Positions 34,004 through 42,314 of a DNA stretch of 64,000 bases are shown in pieces. The translations under genes were made by a program, and so were the position numbers. Source of the DNA: Aulosira sp. FACHB-615 (GTDB taxonomy: Bacteria > Cyanobacteriota > Cyanobacteriia > Cyanobacteriales > Nostocaceae). The stretch covers positions 310,001 through 374,000 of the forward strand of contig NZ_JACJSE010000002.1 in the NCBI RefSeq assembly GCF_014698045.1, in the 5' to 3' direction. The notes below the pieces were generated by a model that worked only from the letters and a program-made list of their open reading frames with translations, did not search any database and was not told where the DNA came from. Numbering within the stretch: position 1 is the stretch's first letter; every line of letters starts with the position of its first letter.

Positions 34004-36295
34004 GTGAAAGGACAGCAATTATTTCATAACAGACAGCAATTATTTCATACTTTCTTACCTGGCGTAACAATGGCGGTATTAACAGCCCAACCCGCCTTGG
34101 CTAACACAGTAAAAGTAAGTAACGTACAACAAAAACCTGCGCCTAGTGTTGTGACTTTAACTGAAAGTCATAACATAGTAGCAGATAACACTCAACTGCC
34201 TAAAACTGCAAACCAGATGTTTCCAGATGCAGGCTCTAATTCTGAGTCTACTGCCTTGAATGTGCCTACTTTAAATAGTCAAAGTCACCCAGGCACATCC
34301 ACAGAAAATACTGGTATGACACTGGCACAAATACCTCAGAAACATCCAGTTGGTTTTGCCAATTCGACACCGACTTTGAATTTTTCTCCAAAGTCAGAGC
34401 CGCGTAATGCACGCAGAATTCAAAAACCCAAAAAATCAGCGACTGCGGCGAGAGAGAAGTTTAATCATACATCTGTCAATTCTGCTACTTTCCCAGTTTC
34501 TGCTATTCAAAAAAAACCTGTTTTCTTATCTTCGATTCAACAGTCCGCAGCGTCACAGCCAAATTTAAAAACTCAGTTGCCCATAGCCCAACCAACGGTA
34601 TTTAAGGGTGCAGGGGCGGCGCAATTGTTAGCAGCACGCAGTTGCTCACAACAAATCGGGATATCGACGGCGCTATCTTTGTACTCTAGAGGTTGTGAGC
34701 AGCAAAAATTAACTGGAGAGCTAACGGCACAAAACAATACAGTTGCACCAGAACCGACGGAAGCAGCGCCAGACGCGACAACTGTGCCGAGTACTAGTGA
34801 TTCTGGTGCTACGCCAGTGGAGACAGCACCAACAGCTACTCCAACTCCTGTTGTAGAACCTGCCAATGCTCCCCAGCCCAGCAATACTAGTCCAACGCCT
34901 GTTGTAGAACCTGCTAATGCTCCCCAGCCCAGTAATGCTAGTCCAGCTGCTACTGATGCTGTCCAAGTTCCAGAAAACTTGATTCCGACGGCTAATCCTC
35001 TGCAATTTCCGACAAAAGCCGAGGAAGTGACTGTTCAAGGTAATCAACCAATTTCTTTAGAACAGGCTTTGGCGGTAGCGCGACGGAATAATCGAGAACT
35101 ACAGATATCGGTATTGCAGTTAGAACGTAGTCGAGGAGCTTTACGGGAAGCCCAAGCTGCTTTGTATCCAACTTTGGATTTGAATGCGGATATTACTCGC
35201 AGTCAGTCGGCTTCTAGTCAGCTACAAGATACGTTAAATGGTCGAGCCGGGTTAAGTTCTAACAGTGATGAACCTAGCACTGGTTTCAATGGTCAGGCGC
35301 AGTTGACGTATAACATTTATACTTCGGGAAGACGGCAAGCGGCGATTAAAGAAGCTGAGGAACAGGTACGTTTCAATGAATTGGATGTGGAACGTCAGTC
35401 TGAGGAAATTCGCCTGAATGTGACTACCCAGTATTACGACTTGCAAGAAGCCGATGAGCAAGTACGGATTAACCAGTCAGCAGTAGAAAATGCTCAAGCG
35501 AGTTTGCGTGATGCGGAAGCCTTAGAGCGTGCGGGTGTTGGGACTCGCTTTGATGTTTTGCGATCGCAAGTTAACTTAGCCAATGCTCAACAAGACTTAA
35601 CTAATGCAATTTCCAATCAGCTAATAGCCCGACGACAGTTAGTCACTACCCTGAGTTTGCCACAAGATATTACTATTAGTGCGGCAGATACAGTGCAGTT
35701 AGCTGGTTTGTGGAATCGGTCATTAGAAGAAAGTATTGTTTTGGCCTTTCAAAACCGTCCAGAACTACAACAGCAGTTGGCACAACGGAAAATTAGCGAA
35801 CAACAGCGCCGACAAGCCTTAGCAGCGAATTTACCACAATTGAGTTTTATTGCTAACTACAACTTGTTGGATCAGTTTGACGATAGTGTCAGCATTACTG
35901 ATGGTTATTCTGTTGGGGTGAGAGCAAGTTGGAACTTGTTTGATGGTGGTGCAGCACGGGCTAGAGCATCTCAAGCCAAAACCAATATTGCGATCGCAGA
36001 AACCAACTTTGCCGAGCAGCGTAACCAAATCCGCTTCCAAGTAGAACAGGCTTTTTCTACCCAACGGTCTAATTTAGACAACGTGCAAACCGCTAACACA
36101 GCCTTAGAACAAGCCAGAGAAGCTCTACGTCTGGCGCGGTTACGCTTCCAAGCTGGGGTGGGTACACAAACTGATGTAATTAACTCCGAAACTGACTTAA
36201 CAAGAGCAGAAGGTAATCGAGTCACCGCTATCTTAAATTACAACCGGGCTTTAGCTCGATTACAGCGTGCAGTTACTATTAGGTCATTTCGTTAA
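34004..36295 (+). CDS. hgdD: TolC-family outer membrane efflux protein, HgdD-like
   Basis: 763 residues from a GTG start. A signal peptide-like N-terminus (TFLPGVTMAVLTAQPALA) is followed by an unusually long, low-complexity Pro/Ser/Thr/Ala-rich region (residues about 30-340) that includes a 16-residue repeat PTPVVEPANAPQPSN twice. The C-terminal ~420 residues form the duplicated TolC fold: ISLEQALAVARRNNRELQ, ERAGVGTRFDVLRSQVNLANAQQDL and FQAGVGTQTDVINSETDLTRAEGNRVTAILNYNRALARL. In Anabaena, HgdD (encoded next to kaiABC as I recall) is the TolC needed for glycolipid export to heterocysts. The orthology is inferred from position and length. Confidence 0.82.
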   Translation: MKGQQLFHNRQQLFHTFLPGVTMAVLTAQPALANTVKVSNVQQKPAPSVVTLTESHNIVADNTQLPKTANQMFPDAGSNSESTALNVPTLNSQSHPGTSTENTGMTLAQIPQKHPVGFANSTPTLNFSPKSEPRNARRIQKPKKSATAAREKFNHTSVNSATFPVSAIQKKPVFLSSIQQSAASQPNLKTQLPIAQPTVFKGAGAAQLLAARSCSQQIGISTALSLYSRGCEQQKLTGELTAQNNTVAPEPTEAAPDATTVPSTSDSGATPVETAPTATPTPVVEPANAPQPSNTSPTPVVEPANAPQPSNASPAATDAVQVPENLIPTANPLQFPTKAEEVTVQGNQPISLEQALAVARRNNRELQISVLQLERSRGALREAQAALYPTLDLNADITRSQSASSQLQDTLNGRAGLSSNSDEPSTGFNGQAQLTYNIYTSGRRQAAIKEAEEQVRFNELDVERQSEEIRLNVTTQYYDLQEADEQVRINQSAVENAQASLRDAEALERAGVGTRFDVLRSQVNLANAQQDLTNAISNQLIARRQLVTTLSLPQDITISAADTVQLAGLWNRSLEESIVLAFQNRPELQQQLAQRKISEQQRRQALAANLPQLSFIANYNLLDQFDDSVSITDGYSVGVRASWNLFDGGAARARASQAKTNIAIAETNFAEQRNQIRFQVEQAFSTQRSNLDNVQTANTALEQAREALRLARLRFQAGVGTQTDVINSETDLTRAEGNRVTAILNYNRALARLQRAVTIRSFR

Positions 36296-36490
36296 TTAGT
36301 CAGTAGTCAATGGTCAATAGTGATAGCAGGTTACAGGTGATAGAGTTAAAAGTCTTTGACTGTCATAAGTTTGATTGTTCACTGATGTCTTAACCACCTG
36401 GACTACTGTTATATCGCTGGAGTTGAAATTTTTAACTCTTGACTATTGACTCTAGACTATTGACTATGGACTATTGACTACAGACTACTC

Positions 36491-36889
36491 ATGACTCAAG
36501 TGACATCTCAAGAAATTGCCTTATTTCGTTCTCAGTTAGCAGATGATCCTGTAGCTATGGAAGCACTGGATTTGATTGAAGACTGTGAAGGAGATTTAGA
36601 AGATGCAGCTATGACACTCGCTATCAAAGCCGGACAAGAACCAGAACAAGCAAATTCTGAATGGTTGGATGCTTTGGCGAAAAAGTGGCGGGCGGTAATT
36701 TGTGAATCAGAATTTAGAGAAGAATTGTTAAATAGCTCGATTTTAGGGATGATGGCACATCTCAAAACAATGCCTACCTTCCCTAAAATTTTGGCGACAC
36801 CAGTTTTAATCTACGTCCTCAAGCAAGGTGTGAACAATTTTTGTGAACCACTGGATAGGATTAAGTTGGAAGTAGGGAGTGGGGAGTAG
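36491..36889 (+). CDS. conserved cyanobacterial hypothetical protein
   Basis: 132 residues, cytoplasmic and mostly helical (IALFRSQLADDPVAMEALDLIEDCEGDLEDAAMTLAIK). It contains three cysteines without an obvious metal pattern and the segment WLDALAKKWRAVICESEFREELLN. I recognise the type as a conserved cyanobacterial protein but know no function. Preceded by short tandem repeats (TTGACTATTGACTA) and followed by a dispersed repeat, so probably its own transcript. The last 11 bases overlap a longer upstream frame of the next gene, which is not used here. Confidence 0.7.
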   Translation: MTQVTSQEIALFRSQLADDPVAMEALDLIEDCEGDLEDAAMTLAIKAGQEPEQANSEWLDALAKKWRAVICESEFREELLNSSILGMMAHLKTMPTFPKILATPVLIYVLKQGVNNFCEPLDRIKLEVGSGE

Positions 36890-36892
36890 CAC

Positions 36893-36928
36893 CTCGACTT
36901 CTCCTGTCGGAGACGCTGCGCGAACGCT
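36893..36928. repeat. dispersed GACGCTGCGCGAACGCTC repeat, copy 2
   Basis: CGACTTCTCCTGTCGGAGAC plus GCTGCGCGAACGCTC, nearly identical to 16678-16713. GTCTCCGACAGGAGAAGTCG-type pairing makes a small hairpin. Followed at 36976-37027 by CTCAGCA heptamers. Confidence 0.55.
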
Positions 36929-37085
36929 CGGCGACCAAGGCAGAAGGCAGACAGGGAGCAGGGGGAGAAATTTTACTCAGCACTCAGCACTTCAGACTCA
37001 GCACTCCAGACTCAGCACTCAGCACTTTTTTCCTGATACCCTGTTAATTAAGGCGAACTTCTTTCAGGAAACTGTTGTTAGATCA

Positions 37086-37586
37086 ATGAATTACCTTGTT
37101 GCTGTATTACCAGACCGTATCCAAGCTGAAGCTGCTTATTTAGCACTAGAAAAAGACAGCATCAATAGCACAATCTTAGGTAGGGGATATAAAACTGCTG
37201 ACGAGTTTGGTTTGATTGATCCCAAAGAGCAAGCTAAGAAGCAAGCAAAACTGATGACATTTTGGTTAGTACCGTTTGGTTTTTTTGCTGGTTTTACCTT
37301 CAGTTTCATTACTGGGTTAAATACCTTTGCTTGGGCTGGTGAAATTGGTAATCACGTTGTTGGGGGATTACTGGGGGCTGGTAGTGGCGCTATGGGTGCT
37401 GTGTTTGTTGGTGGTGGAGTAGGTTTGATTACAGGTAGTGGAGATGCGCTACCTTATCGCAACCGCTTGGATGCTGGTAAGTATTTAATCGTGGTTCAGG
37501 GTTCGGAAACTCTGACTCGCCAAGCCACCAGAATACTACGTCAGTTTGAGCCAGAAAATATTCAAGGTTACGCTGACGCTAAATAA
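37086..37586 (+). CDS. small glycine-rich membrane protein
   Basis: 166 residues from the ATG at 37086 (MNYLVAVLPDRIQAEAAYLAL); the upstream frame from 36879 translates repeats and is rejected. A soluble N-terminal region (1-55) is followed by two hydrophobic segments (LMTFWLVPFGFFAGFTFSFITG and VGGLLGAGSGAMGAVFVGGGVGLI) and a soluble C-terminus (KYLIVVQGSETLTRQATRILRQFEP). The N- and C-terminal parts look like the two halves of a DUF1269/Slp-type stress-protein fold split by a Gly-zipper hairpin. Function unknown. Confidence 0.72.
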   Translation: MNYLVAVLPDRIQAEAAYLALEKDSINSTILGRGYKTADEFGLIDPKEQAKKQAKLMTFWLVPFGFFAGFTFSFITGLNTFAWAGEIGNHVVGGLLGAGSGAMGAVFVGGGVGLITGSGDALPYRNRLDAGKYLIVVQGSETLTRQATRILRQFEPENIQGYADAK

Positions 37587-37675
37587 GGCGAAACAGGGGT
37601 GGAAGGGTGCAGGGGTGTAGGTGTGAGAAACGGGTGTAAGCTTAACCAAAGACCATTGACAATTGACTTTTAATA

Positions 37676-38455
37676 ATGTTGCCACGAGAAGAACTTTTAA
37701 AGGGTGTAGAAAATCGAGATACTGTTGCGCGTGTGATTGATCAGGCGGAACAGGCGATCAAAACTTGGGAAGTGGTGTTGACGGATTTTTTGTCTCCGCC
37801 AGAATTAGCAGAAATTCAACGGGTTTTTAATCGATTAACTGAAGTGCAGTTATTGGCTTGGGGTGGATATCCCCAAGCTGAACGCCAACGAATTGCGATC
37901 GCTCGTGGAGAAATTCCCTTAGATCAATCACAAGTGGCTATTGTGGCTTTAGAAATTGCGGGTAATTTTTTATTCGATACCGCCAGTCACCGTGATTTTT
38001 TAGGTGCAATGTTGGGAACCGGAATTGTGCGGGAGAAGACAGGAGACATTATTGTTTTAGGCGAGCGAGGAGCGCAGGTAATCGTTGTGCCGGAAATGGC
38101 AGAATTTTTAGAGATGAATCTGCAACAAGTACGCTCAGTTCCCGTAAAAACCCAACCAATTGACATTAGCGAGTTAAAAATTCGGGAACCCAAGAAAAAA
38201 GAATTAACAACTGTAGAAGCTTCTTTAAGATTAGATGCGATCGCCAGTGCTGGTTTTGGCATGTCTCGCAGCAAAATGGTAGATTTAATCGATGGTGGCG
38301 ATGTGCGCGTTAACTGGAAGGAAATTACCCAAGCTAGTTTTCAAGTCAAATCTGGTGATTTAGTTGCTATTCGCGGTAAAGGGCGTTTAGAAGTGGGCGA
38401 CGTGGCGATTACTAAAAAAGACCGTTACCGTGTTCAACTGACACGATATATGTAA
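37676..38455 (+). CDS. photosystem II S4-domain protein (YlmH-like)
   Basis: 259 residues. The C-terminal S4 RNA-binding domain (LRLDAIASAGFGMSRSKMVDLIDGGDVRVNWKE) follows a YlmH-type domain (EIQRVFNRLTEVQLLAWGGYPQAERQRIAIARGE). Proteins of this architecture in cyanobacteria and plastids are annotated as photosystem II S4-domain proteins, probably acting on RNA. ATG at 37676. The start context follows a short repeat tract, so it is probably its own transcription unit. Confidence 0.88.
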   Translation: MLPREELLKGVENRDTVARVIDQAEQAIKTWEVVLTDFLSPPELAEIQRVFNRLTEVQLLAWGGYPQAERQRIAIARGEIPLDQSQVAIVALEIAGNFLFDTASHRDFLGAMLGTGIVREKTGDIIVLGERGAQVIVVPEMAEFLEMNLQQVRSVPVKTQPIDISELKIREPKKKELTTVEASLRLDAIASAGFGMSRSKMVDLIDGGDVRVNWKEITQASFQVKSGDLVAIRGKGRLEVGDVAITKKDRYRVQLTRYM

Positions 38456-38511
38456 CATAATAAACGGGTTTGAGTTTGTCTTATTGTTAGCAACCTCTGG
38501 TTTGTTCGGTA

Positions 38512-38787
38512 ATGATTACTTGCAAAAGCCGCTTTTACATCCAAGTACCACAACATTTGACTACGGATGAACAACAGAATGCAATTGAGCAGGCATTGAT
38601 TACTTGGAAACGCGATCGCATTTTACGGAATATGATAATTTGGGTTGCGATCGCCCAACGCAACAATCTGGGTTACAGTATTACTTACGGAAATATTATG
38701 CTTCCAGTGACAAAAATATACTGTCAGGTTATCTATGCTGCGTTTATCATATCAAGCTTTAATTACACCTTTAATATTCTGTTTTAG
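38512..38787 (+). CDS. uncertain small reading frame
   Basis: 91 codons between the S4-domain gene and the next gene, which it overlaps by 53 bases. The first 55 residues (QVPQHLTTDEQQNAIEQALITWKRDRILRNMIIW) look protein-like, but no RBS is clear and two HIP1-related GCGATCGC sites fall inside. Either a real small protein or a chance frame. Confidence 0.3.
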   Translation: MITCKSRFYIQVPQHLTTDEQQNAIEQALITWKRDRILRNMIIWVAIAQRNNLGYSITYGNIMLPVTKIYCQVIYAAFIISSFNYTFNILF

Positions 38788-39520
38788 CTTATTAGGAATT
38801 AGCGCCCTGCAATTCCCTCGATTACAATTACTATTAACTAACAAACAAGATATTTCGTTAGAGGTTTTACAAAAAGATATCAAAGCTGAACATCTCCGGT
38901 TAAATTTATTAAAAGAGATACCTAGTTTTGGTTATGACAACTTGATAGCTAATTGGGTTTATCTCAATTTCTTACAGTACTTTGGTGATGATGAAGTACG
39001 CGAAAAAACAGGTTACAGTCTTAGCCCAAAATATTTTGATATTATTATTAAACATGACCCAAGATTTTTAGGAGCTTATGTCGGGCTTTCTACTAGCACT
39101 TCTTTGTATGCTGCTATGCCAGAACGCTCGATTAAATTAATGGAAGAGGGTTTACGTAGTATGACTCCCCAAGTTCCAGAAAAATCTTACTATATATGGC
39201 GTTATAAAGGTATTGATGAATTATTATTTTTAGGAAATTATCAGGCCTCACAAAATTCTTTCATTATGGCAGCTAATTGGGCAAATAACTATTCCGATCC
39301 AGAAAGTAAATATATAACTCAAAATTCTTATCAAACTGCTTTATTTTTGAGCCAAAATCCTGATAGCAGGTACGCCAGAATTACTACCTGGGCAATGATA
39401 TTAAATAATGGAGTAGATGAAAAAACTCGTAAAAGAGTCATAAGCGAAATTGAGGCGTTGGGAGGAAAGGTAATTAGCACTCCAGAGGGTAACAAAATTT
39501 CTTTCCCTCCCAAAGATTGA
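38735..39520 (+). CDS. membrane-anchored helical-repeat protein, conserved in cyanobacteria
   Basis: 261 residues. An N-terminal membrane helix (ALITPLIFCFSLLGISAL) is followed by a soluble domain of helical hairpins: YDNLIANWVYLNFLQYFGDDEVR, FDIIIKHDPRFLGAYVGLSTS and PEKSYYIWRYKGIDELLFLGNYQASQNSFIMAANWA, spaced like TPR units. It probably faces the lumen or periplasm as a scaffold (inference). It ends near short DNA repeats. No known function. Confidence 0.7.
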   Translation: MLRLSYQALITPLIFCFSLLGISALQFPRLQLLLTNKQDISLEVLQKDIKAEHLRLNLLKEIPSFGYDNLIANWVYLNFLQYFGDDEVREKTGYSLSPKYFDIIIKHDPRFLGAYVGLSTSTSLYAAMPERSIKLMEEGLRSMTPQVPEKSYYIWRYKGIDELLFLGNYQASQNSFIMAANWANNYSDPESKYITQNSYQTALFLSQNPDSRYARITTWAMILNNGVDEKTRKRVISEIEALGGKVISTPEGNKISFPPKD

Positions 39521-39631
39521 AAAAAAGTGTCTGAATCAATTATTCAGGATTCAGAAGAGTGCTGTTAATAGGCTATTTATAAAGTAAATATTAAGTAGGG
39601 TGTGTTACGGCTATACAAGGATATTGGAACT

Positions 39632-39734
39632 TATACCATTTTGGATTTTAGATTTTAGATTTTGGATTGGGTAAGGGTTGATTGGTAAGCTTTTGAGCCA
39701 TCCATTTGTCGCAATCATTTTTTAATTTGGTATT
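39632..39734. repeat. dispersed TACCA(A/T)TTT palindromic repeat, copy 3
   Basis: Starts TATACCATTTTGGATTTTAG and ends TTAATTTGGTATTA. Uninterrupted version of the copy at 2012-2165, so it defines the insertion point of the nested element there. Confidence 0.65.
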
Positions 39735-39845
39735 AGAAAAGTGAGAATGAGCCGTAACGCACCATCTTTATTGGTGCGTTCAGCATTACTATAAAGCACC
39801 CTAGAATTTAAGGTTTACTTAATAAATCATCTCTAACAATGTTAG

Positions 39846-40547
39846 CTATTCGTTAGCACTAGGGGGAGTAGCTGGTGCAGTCTGTTGACGCTGTTCACGT
39901 TTTTTGCGGTCAGCTAAGAGCATATCTGCCATTACTGCTAGTGCTTGCGACATTTTCTCTAGATTAGCGCGATATAACTCCAAATCTTTGTTGAGTTTGT
40001 CTTCCGATAAATGCAACCCAGCCGCAATTGTTTTGATTGCGTCATTGCGTTGCTTGTCATCTTTTACCAAGTCTGGATCTGATTGTTCTAGTAAGGAAAA
40101 TAGACCAATGGCAAACAAGCGATTGTACTTAAACTGAGAATTGTTAGCGATCGCTTGCAATTGTGATTGTAAATCAGGATCACGGTCTGAATGATTAGCC
40201 TGACTCAACCAAGCAATTAAATCATTGACTGCGAAACCTTTCGCCAAAGCTTGCAACCTTTCAGCATCCTGTCTATATCGCTGTGAGTCTTGCTCTACAG
40301 CTTGACAGATAGCCTGAAAAATTGATTCTTTGTCCCTTTCTGGTTGATAGCCTTGCATAAAGCGGTCAAAGGTTGTGACAACGCCCAAGGCATAAATTGG
40401 ATTGTAACTAAAATCAACATTTACTGATAGCAGGTGCATTTCCACCATCAACTCTTCTACTACCCGACGATAGATTGTGTTGATAGGGCGGGTATGTAAG
40501 GAGTAGAAAGTTCTCTTGGTATCAGAGACAGTACGGACGTTATTCAC
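39846..40547 (-). CDS. thf1: Thf1/Psb29, photosystem II biogenesis protein
   Basis: 233 residues. The N-terminus MNNVRTVSDTKRTFYSLHTRPINTIYRRVVEELMVEMHLLSVN is characteristic of Thf1 (thylakoid formation 1, also Psb29). The body YALGVVTTFDRFMQGYQPERDKESIFQAICQAVEQDSQRYR matches too. Thf1 interacts with FtsH proteases at the thylakoid and is needed for normal PSII repair. The C-terminal 60 residues form a coiled coil ending in a Gln/Pro-rich tail. Start by family N-terminus. Confidence 0.93.
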   Translation of the reverse strand: MNNVRTVSDTKRTFYSLHTRPINTIYRRVVEELMVEMHLLSVNVDFSYNPIYALGVVTTFDRFMQGYQPERDKESIFQAICQAVEQDSQRYRQDAERLQALAKGFAVNDLIAWLSQANHSDRDPDLQSQLQAIANNSQFKYNRLFAIGLFSLLEQSDPDLVKDDKQRNDAIKTIAAGLHLSEDKLNKDLELYRANLEKMSQALAVMADMLLADRKKREQRQQTAPATPPSANE

Positions 40548-40853
40548 AAAAAAAATATTAAGAATGTTAAGGGCGAAGTTATTTTATTGTCTCCCTTAAA
40601 GGCTACTTTGCCAAGTTCGGCTTTCTCATCAGAATCTTTGGTTAATTTGGTAGCATAAGGGAAATCAACGTGATCAACGCAGAATTTACACCAAATTCTT
40701 TCAGATTGGCGAATTAATAACTCAGTTTGAGCCAGAGGGAGAATTGCTTATTTCGCGGTATACCCTCAGTGATGGCTTTGAGTTTCCTACTGAATTTATT
40801 CTGCTTCCCGAATTATTTTTGATCCAAATATTTTGAATTGTGCATCTCAACTT

Positions 40854-41471
40854 ATGAGCCTTTCACCGCTTCTCATGACTCTGGGTAATTATATAGCTGG
40901 AGAATTTGACAATCGAGAACAAGCTTTAGCCGAACCTGCTTGGTATGTCCATTTACGGATGTGGCAAAGACCTGTAAACTTATTCACTCAAGACAGCATT
41001 ACCTTGTTTGCCGAACAAGCGAATATTGTCAACTTAGACCGCCCTTATCGCCAGCGAATTATGCGGTTAATGGCAGGGAAAAATTGGGATGCACCTTTGC
41101 AAGTCCAGTACTATATGCTTAAAGATCCAAGTGCCTTAAGTGGCGCAGGTCGTAATCCTGCTTTACTCAAGACACTCACAATCGAACAATTAGATTTATT
41201 ACCAGGGTGTGTGTTGACACTGACCCAGGAAGAATTAACTCCCAAAAACTATAAGTTTGTCGCTACGCAACCAACCGAGACTCGTTGCTGTTTTAATTAT
41301 CAAGGCAACAATGTACAAGTTTCCTTGGGGTTTGCAGCTACAGCAGCAGAATTTTACAGCTACGACAAAGGCATTGACTCGGAAACTGGCAAAGCAACTT
41401 GGGGAGCGATTTTAGGGCCTTATCGCTACACTAAACGGGAACAGTATTCTCTTGATGGTGCTGAGTGCTGA
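40854..41471 (+). CDS. CpcT/CpeT-type phycobiliprotein chromophore lyase
   Basis: 205 residues from the ATG at 40854; a TTG at 40833 would add seven residues. MSLSPLLMTLGNYIAGEFDNREQALAEPAWYVHLRMWQRPV is the typical N-terminus of CpcT/CpeT lyases, which attach phycocyanobilin to Cys155-type sites on phycobiliprotein beta subunits. The middle segment PYRQRIMRLM and the C-terminal FYSYDKGIDSETGKATWGAILGPYRYTKRE also fit. No phycobilisome structural gene is nearby, so which subgroup (CpcT or CpeT) it belongs to is not decided. Confidence 0.88.
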   Translation: MSLSPLLMTLGNYIAGEFDNREQALAEPAWYVHLRMWQRPVNLFTQDSITLFAEQANIVNLDRPYRQRIMRLMAGKNWDAPLQVQYYMLKDPSALSGAGRNPALLKTLTIEQLDLLPGCVLTLTQEELTPKNYKFVATQPTETRCCFNYQGNNVQVSLGFAATAAEFYSYDKGIDSETGKATWGAILGPYRYTKREQYSLDGAEC

Positions 41472-41546
41472 GTAAAAAGCCTAACTGTTAGCCTTGAGCA
41501 GTTTTCTCACAGGTTGTTAGTGCCGTTATTCATACTCAGCACTTAA

Positions 41547-41933
41547 TTAACTGGCAATACTCCGAGGAACACCTTCTAAGGCTTCCTCTTCTGTTTCAAA
41601 AATTTCAAATACTGTGTCCATCATCGTAACTTCAAACACGAGTTTGGCTTCTGGGTGTACGTTGCAAATGCGGAAACTGCCTTTGACTTTATCCGCATCG
41701 CGCATCCCAGCTACCAAAGAGGTGAGGCCAGAACTATCAATAAAATTTACTTGCCCAAGATTCACCACTACATGGCGACTCAACTTAGAAATACATTCCT
41801 GCAACTTTAAGCGAAACTGCCAAGCTGTGGTGATATCCAGACGACCAGCTGGTGCTAAAACTATGACGGTGTTACCGTCCTGGGTGGTATAGGTTGTTTG
41901 ATCTATTTTTATCACTAAAAATCCCCGTGGCAC
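41547..41933 (-). CDS. STAS-domain anti-sigma factor antagonist
   Basis: 128 residues from a GTG at 41933. An internal GTG (codon 7) is an alternative start. The STAS fold is clear: VIVLAPAGRLDITTAWQFRLKLQECI, HVVVNLGQVNFIDSSGLTSLVAGMRDA, where the Ser after Asp is the usual phosphorylation site, and VFEIFETEEEAL at the C-terminus. Such proteins release sigma factors from an anti-sigma kinase when unphosphorylated. No partner kinase is adjacent. An 88-base inverted repeat lies 40 bases upstream of the start and may control the gene. Confidence 0.9.
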   Translation of the reverse strand: MPRGFLVIKIDQTTYTTQDGNTVIVLAPAGRLDITTAWQFRLKLQECISKLSRHVVVNLGQVNFIDSSGLTSLVAGMRDADKVKGSFRICNVHPEAKLVFEVTMMDTVFEIFETEEEALEGVPRSIAS

Positions 41934-41973
41934 TCATTTTCAAATTGACTATTGCTGGATTGAGCCTGAGATT

Positions 41974-42061
41974 GGTGAGTCAAACAACTTACTTTTTTGG
42001 TAATTCTGACTTTCGGAGGCACGAAAGCTTGACAGAAACTTGGTAAATTAGTTGACTCACC
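41974..42061 (-). promoter_or_regulatory. long inverted repeat upstream of the STAS gene
   Basis: GGTGAGTCAAACAACTTAC (41974-41992) pairs with GTAAATTAGTTGACTCACC (42043-42061) at 16 of 19 positions. A second small hairpin CTTTCG/CGAAAG (about 42010-42027) sits in the loop. It ends about 41 bases upstream of the STAS start, so it is either a 5' leader structure or a MITE. Confidence 0.5.
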
Positions 42062-42314
42062 GCTTAAGAGGACTATCCAGTGCTGACACTTGAGATAAAC
42101 AAGTTATAGCTAAAATAGTCACCTATTTACTAGGTGCTTACCTTTAGTAGTGTAACTCACTAAAAAAGTGCTGAGTACTAATGAAAGTGCTGAGTTGAAA
42201 GCTCTGAGTGCCAAGTAACGAATATGCAAAATTTTATATTCCTATACAACGCACCCAATACTGAACTTTCTCGGCAGATAAATTTCACTTGGGGGGATTA
42301 TATTGTATGTGATC

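Noticed and set aside
36879..37085. N-terminal extension of the glycine-rich membrane protein
   Set aside because: It would translate the dispersed GACGCTGCGCGAACG repeat and the CTCAGCA heptamers; the ATG at 37086 begins the protein-like part.
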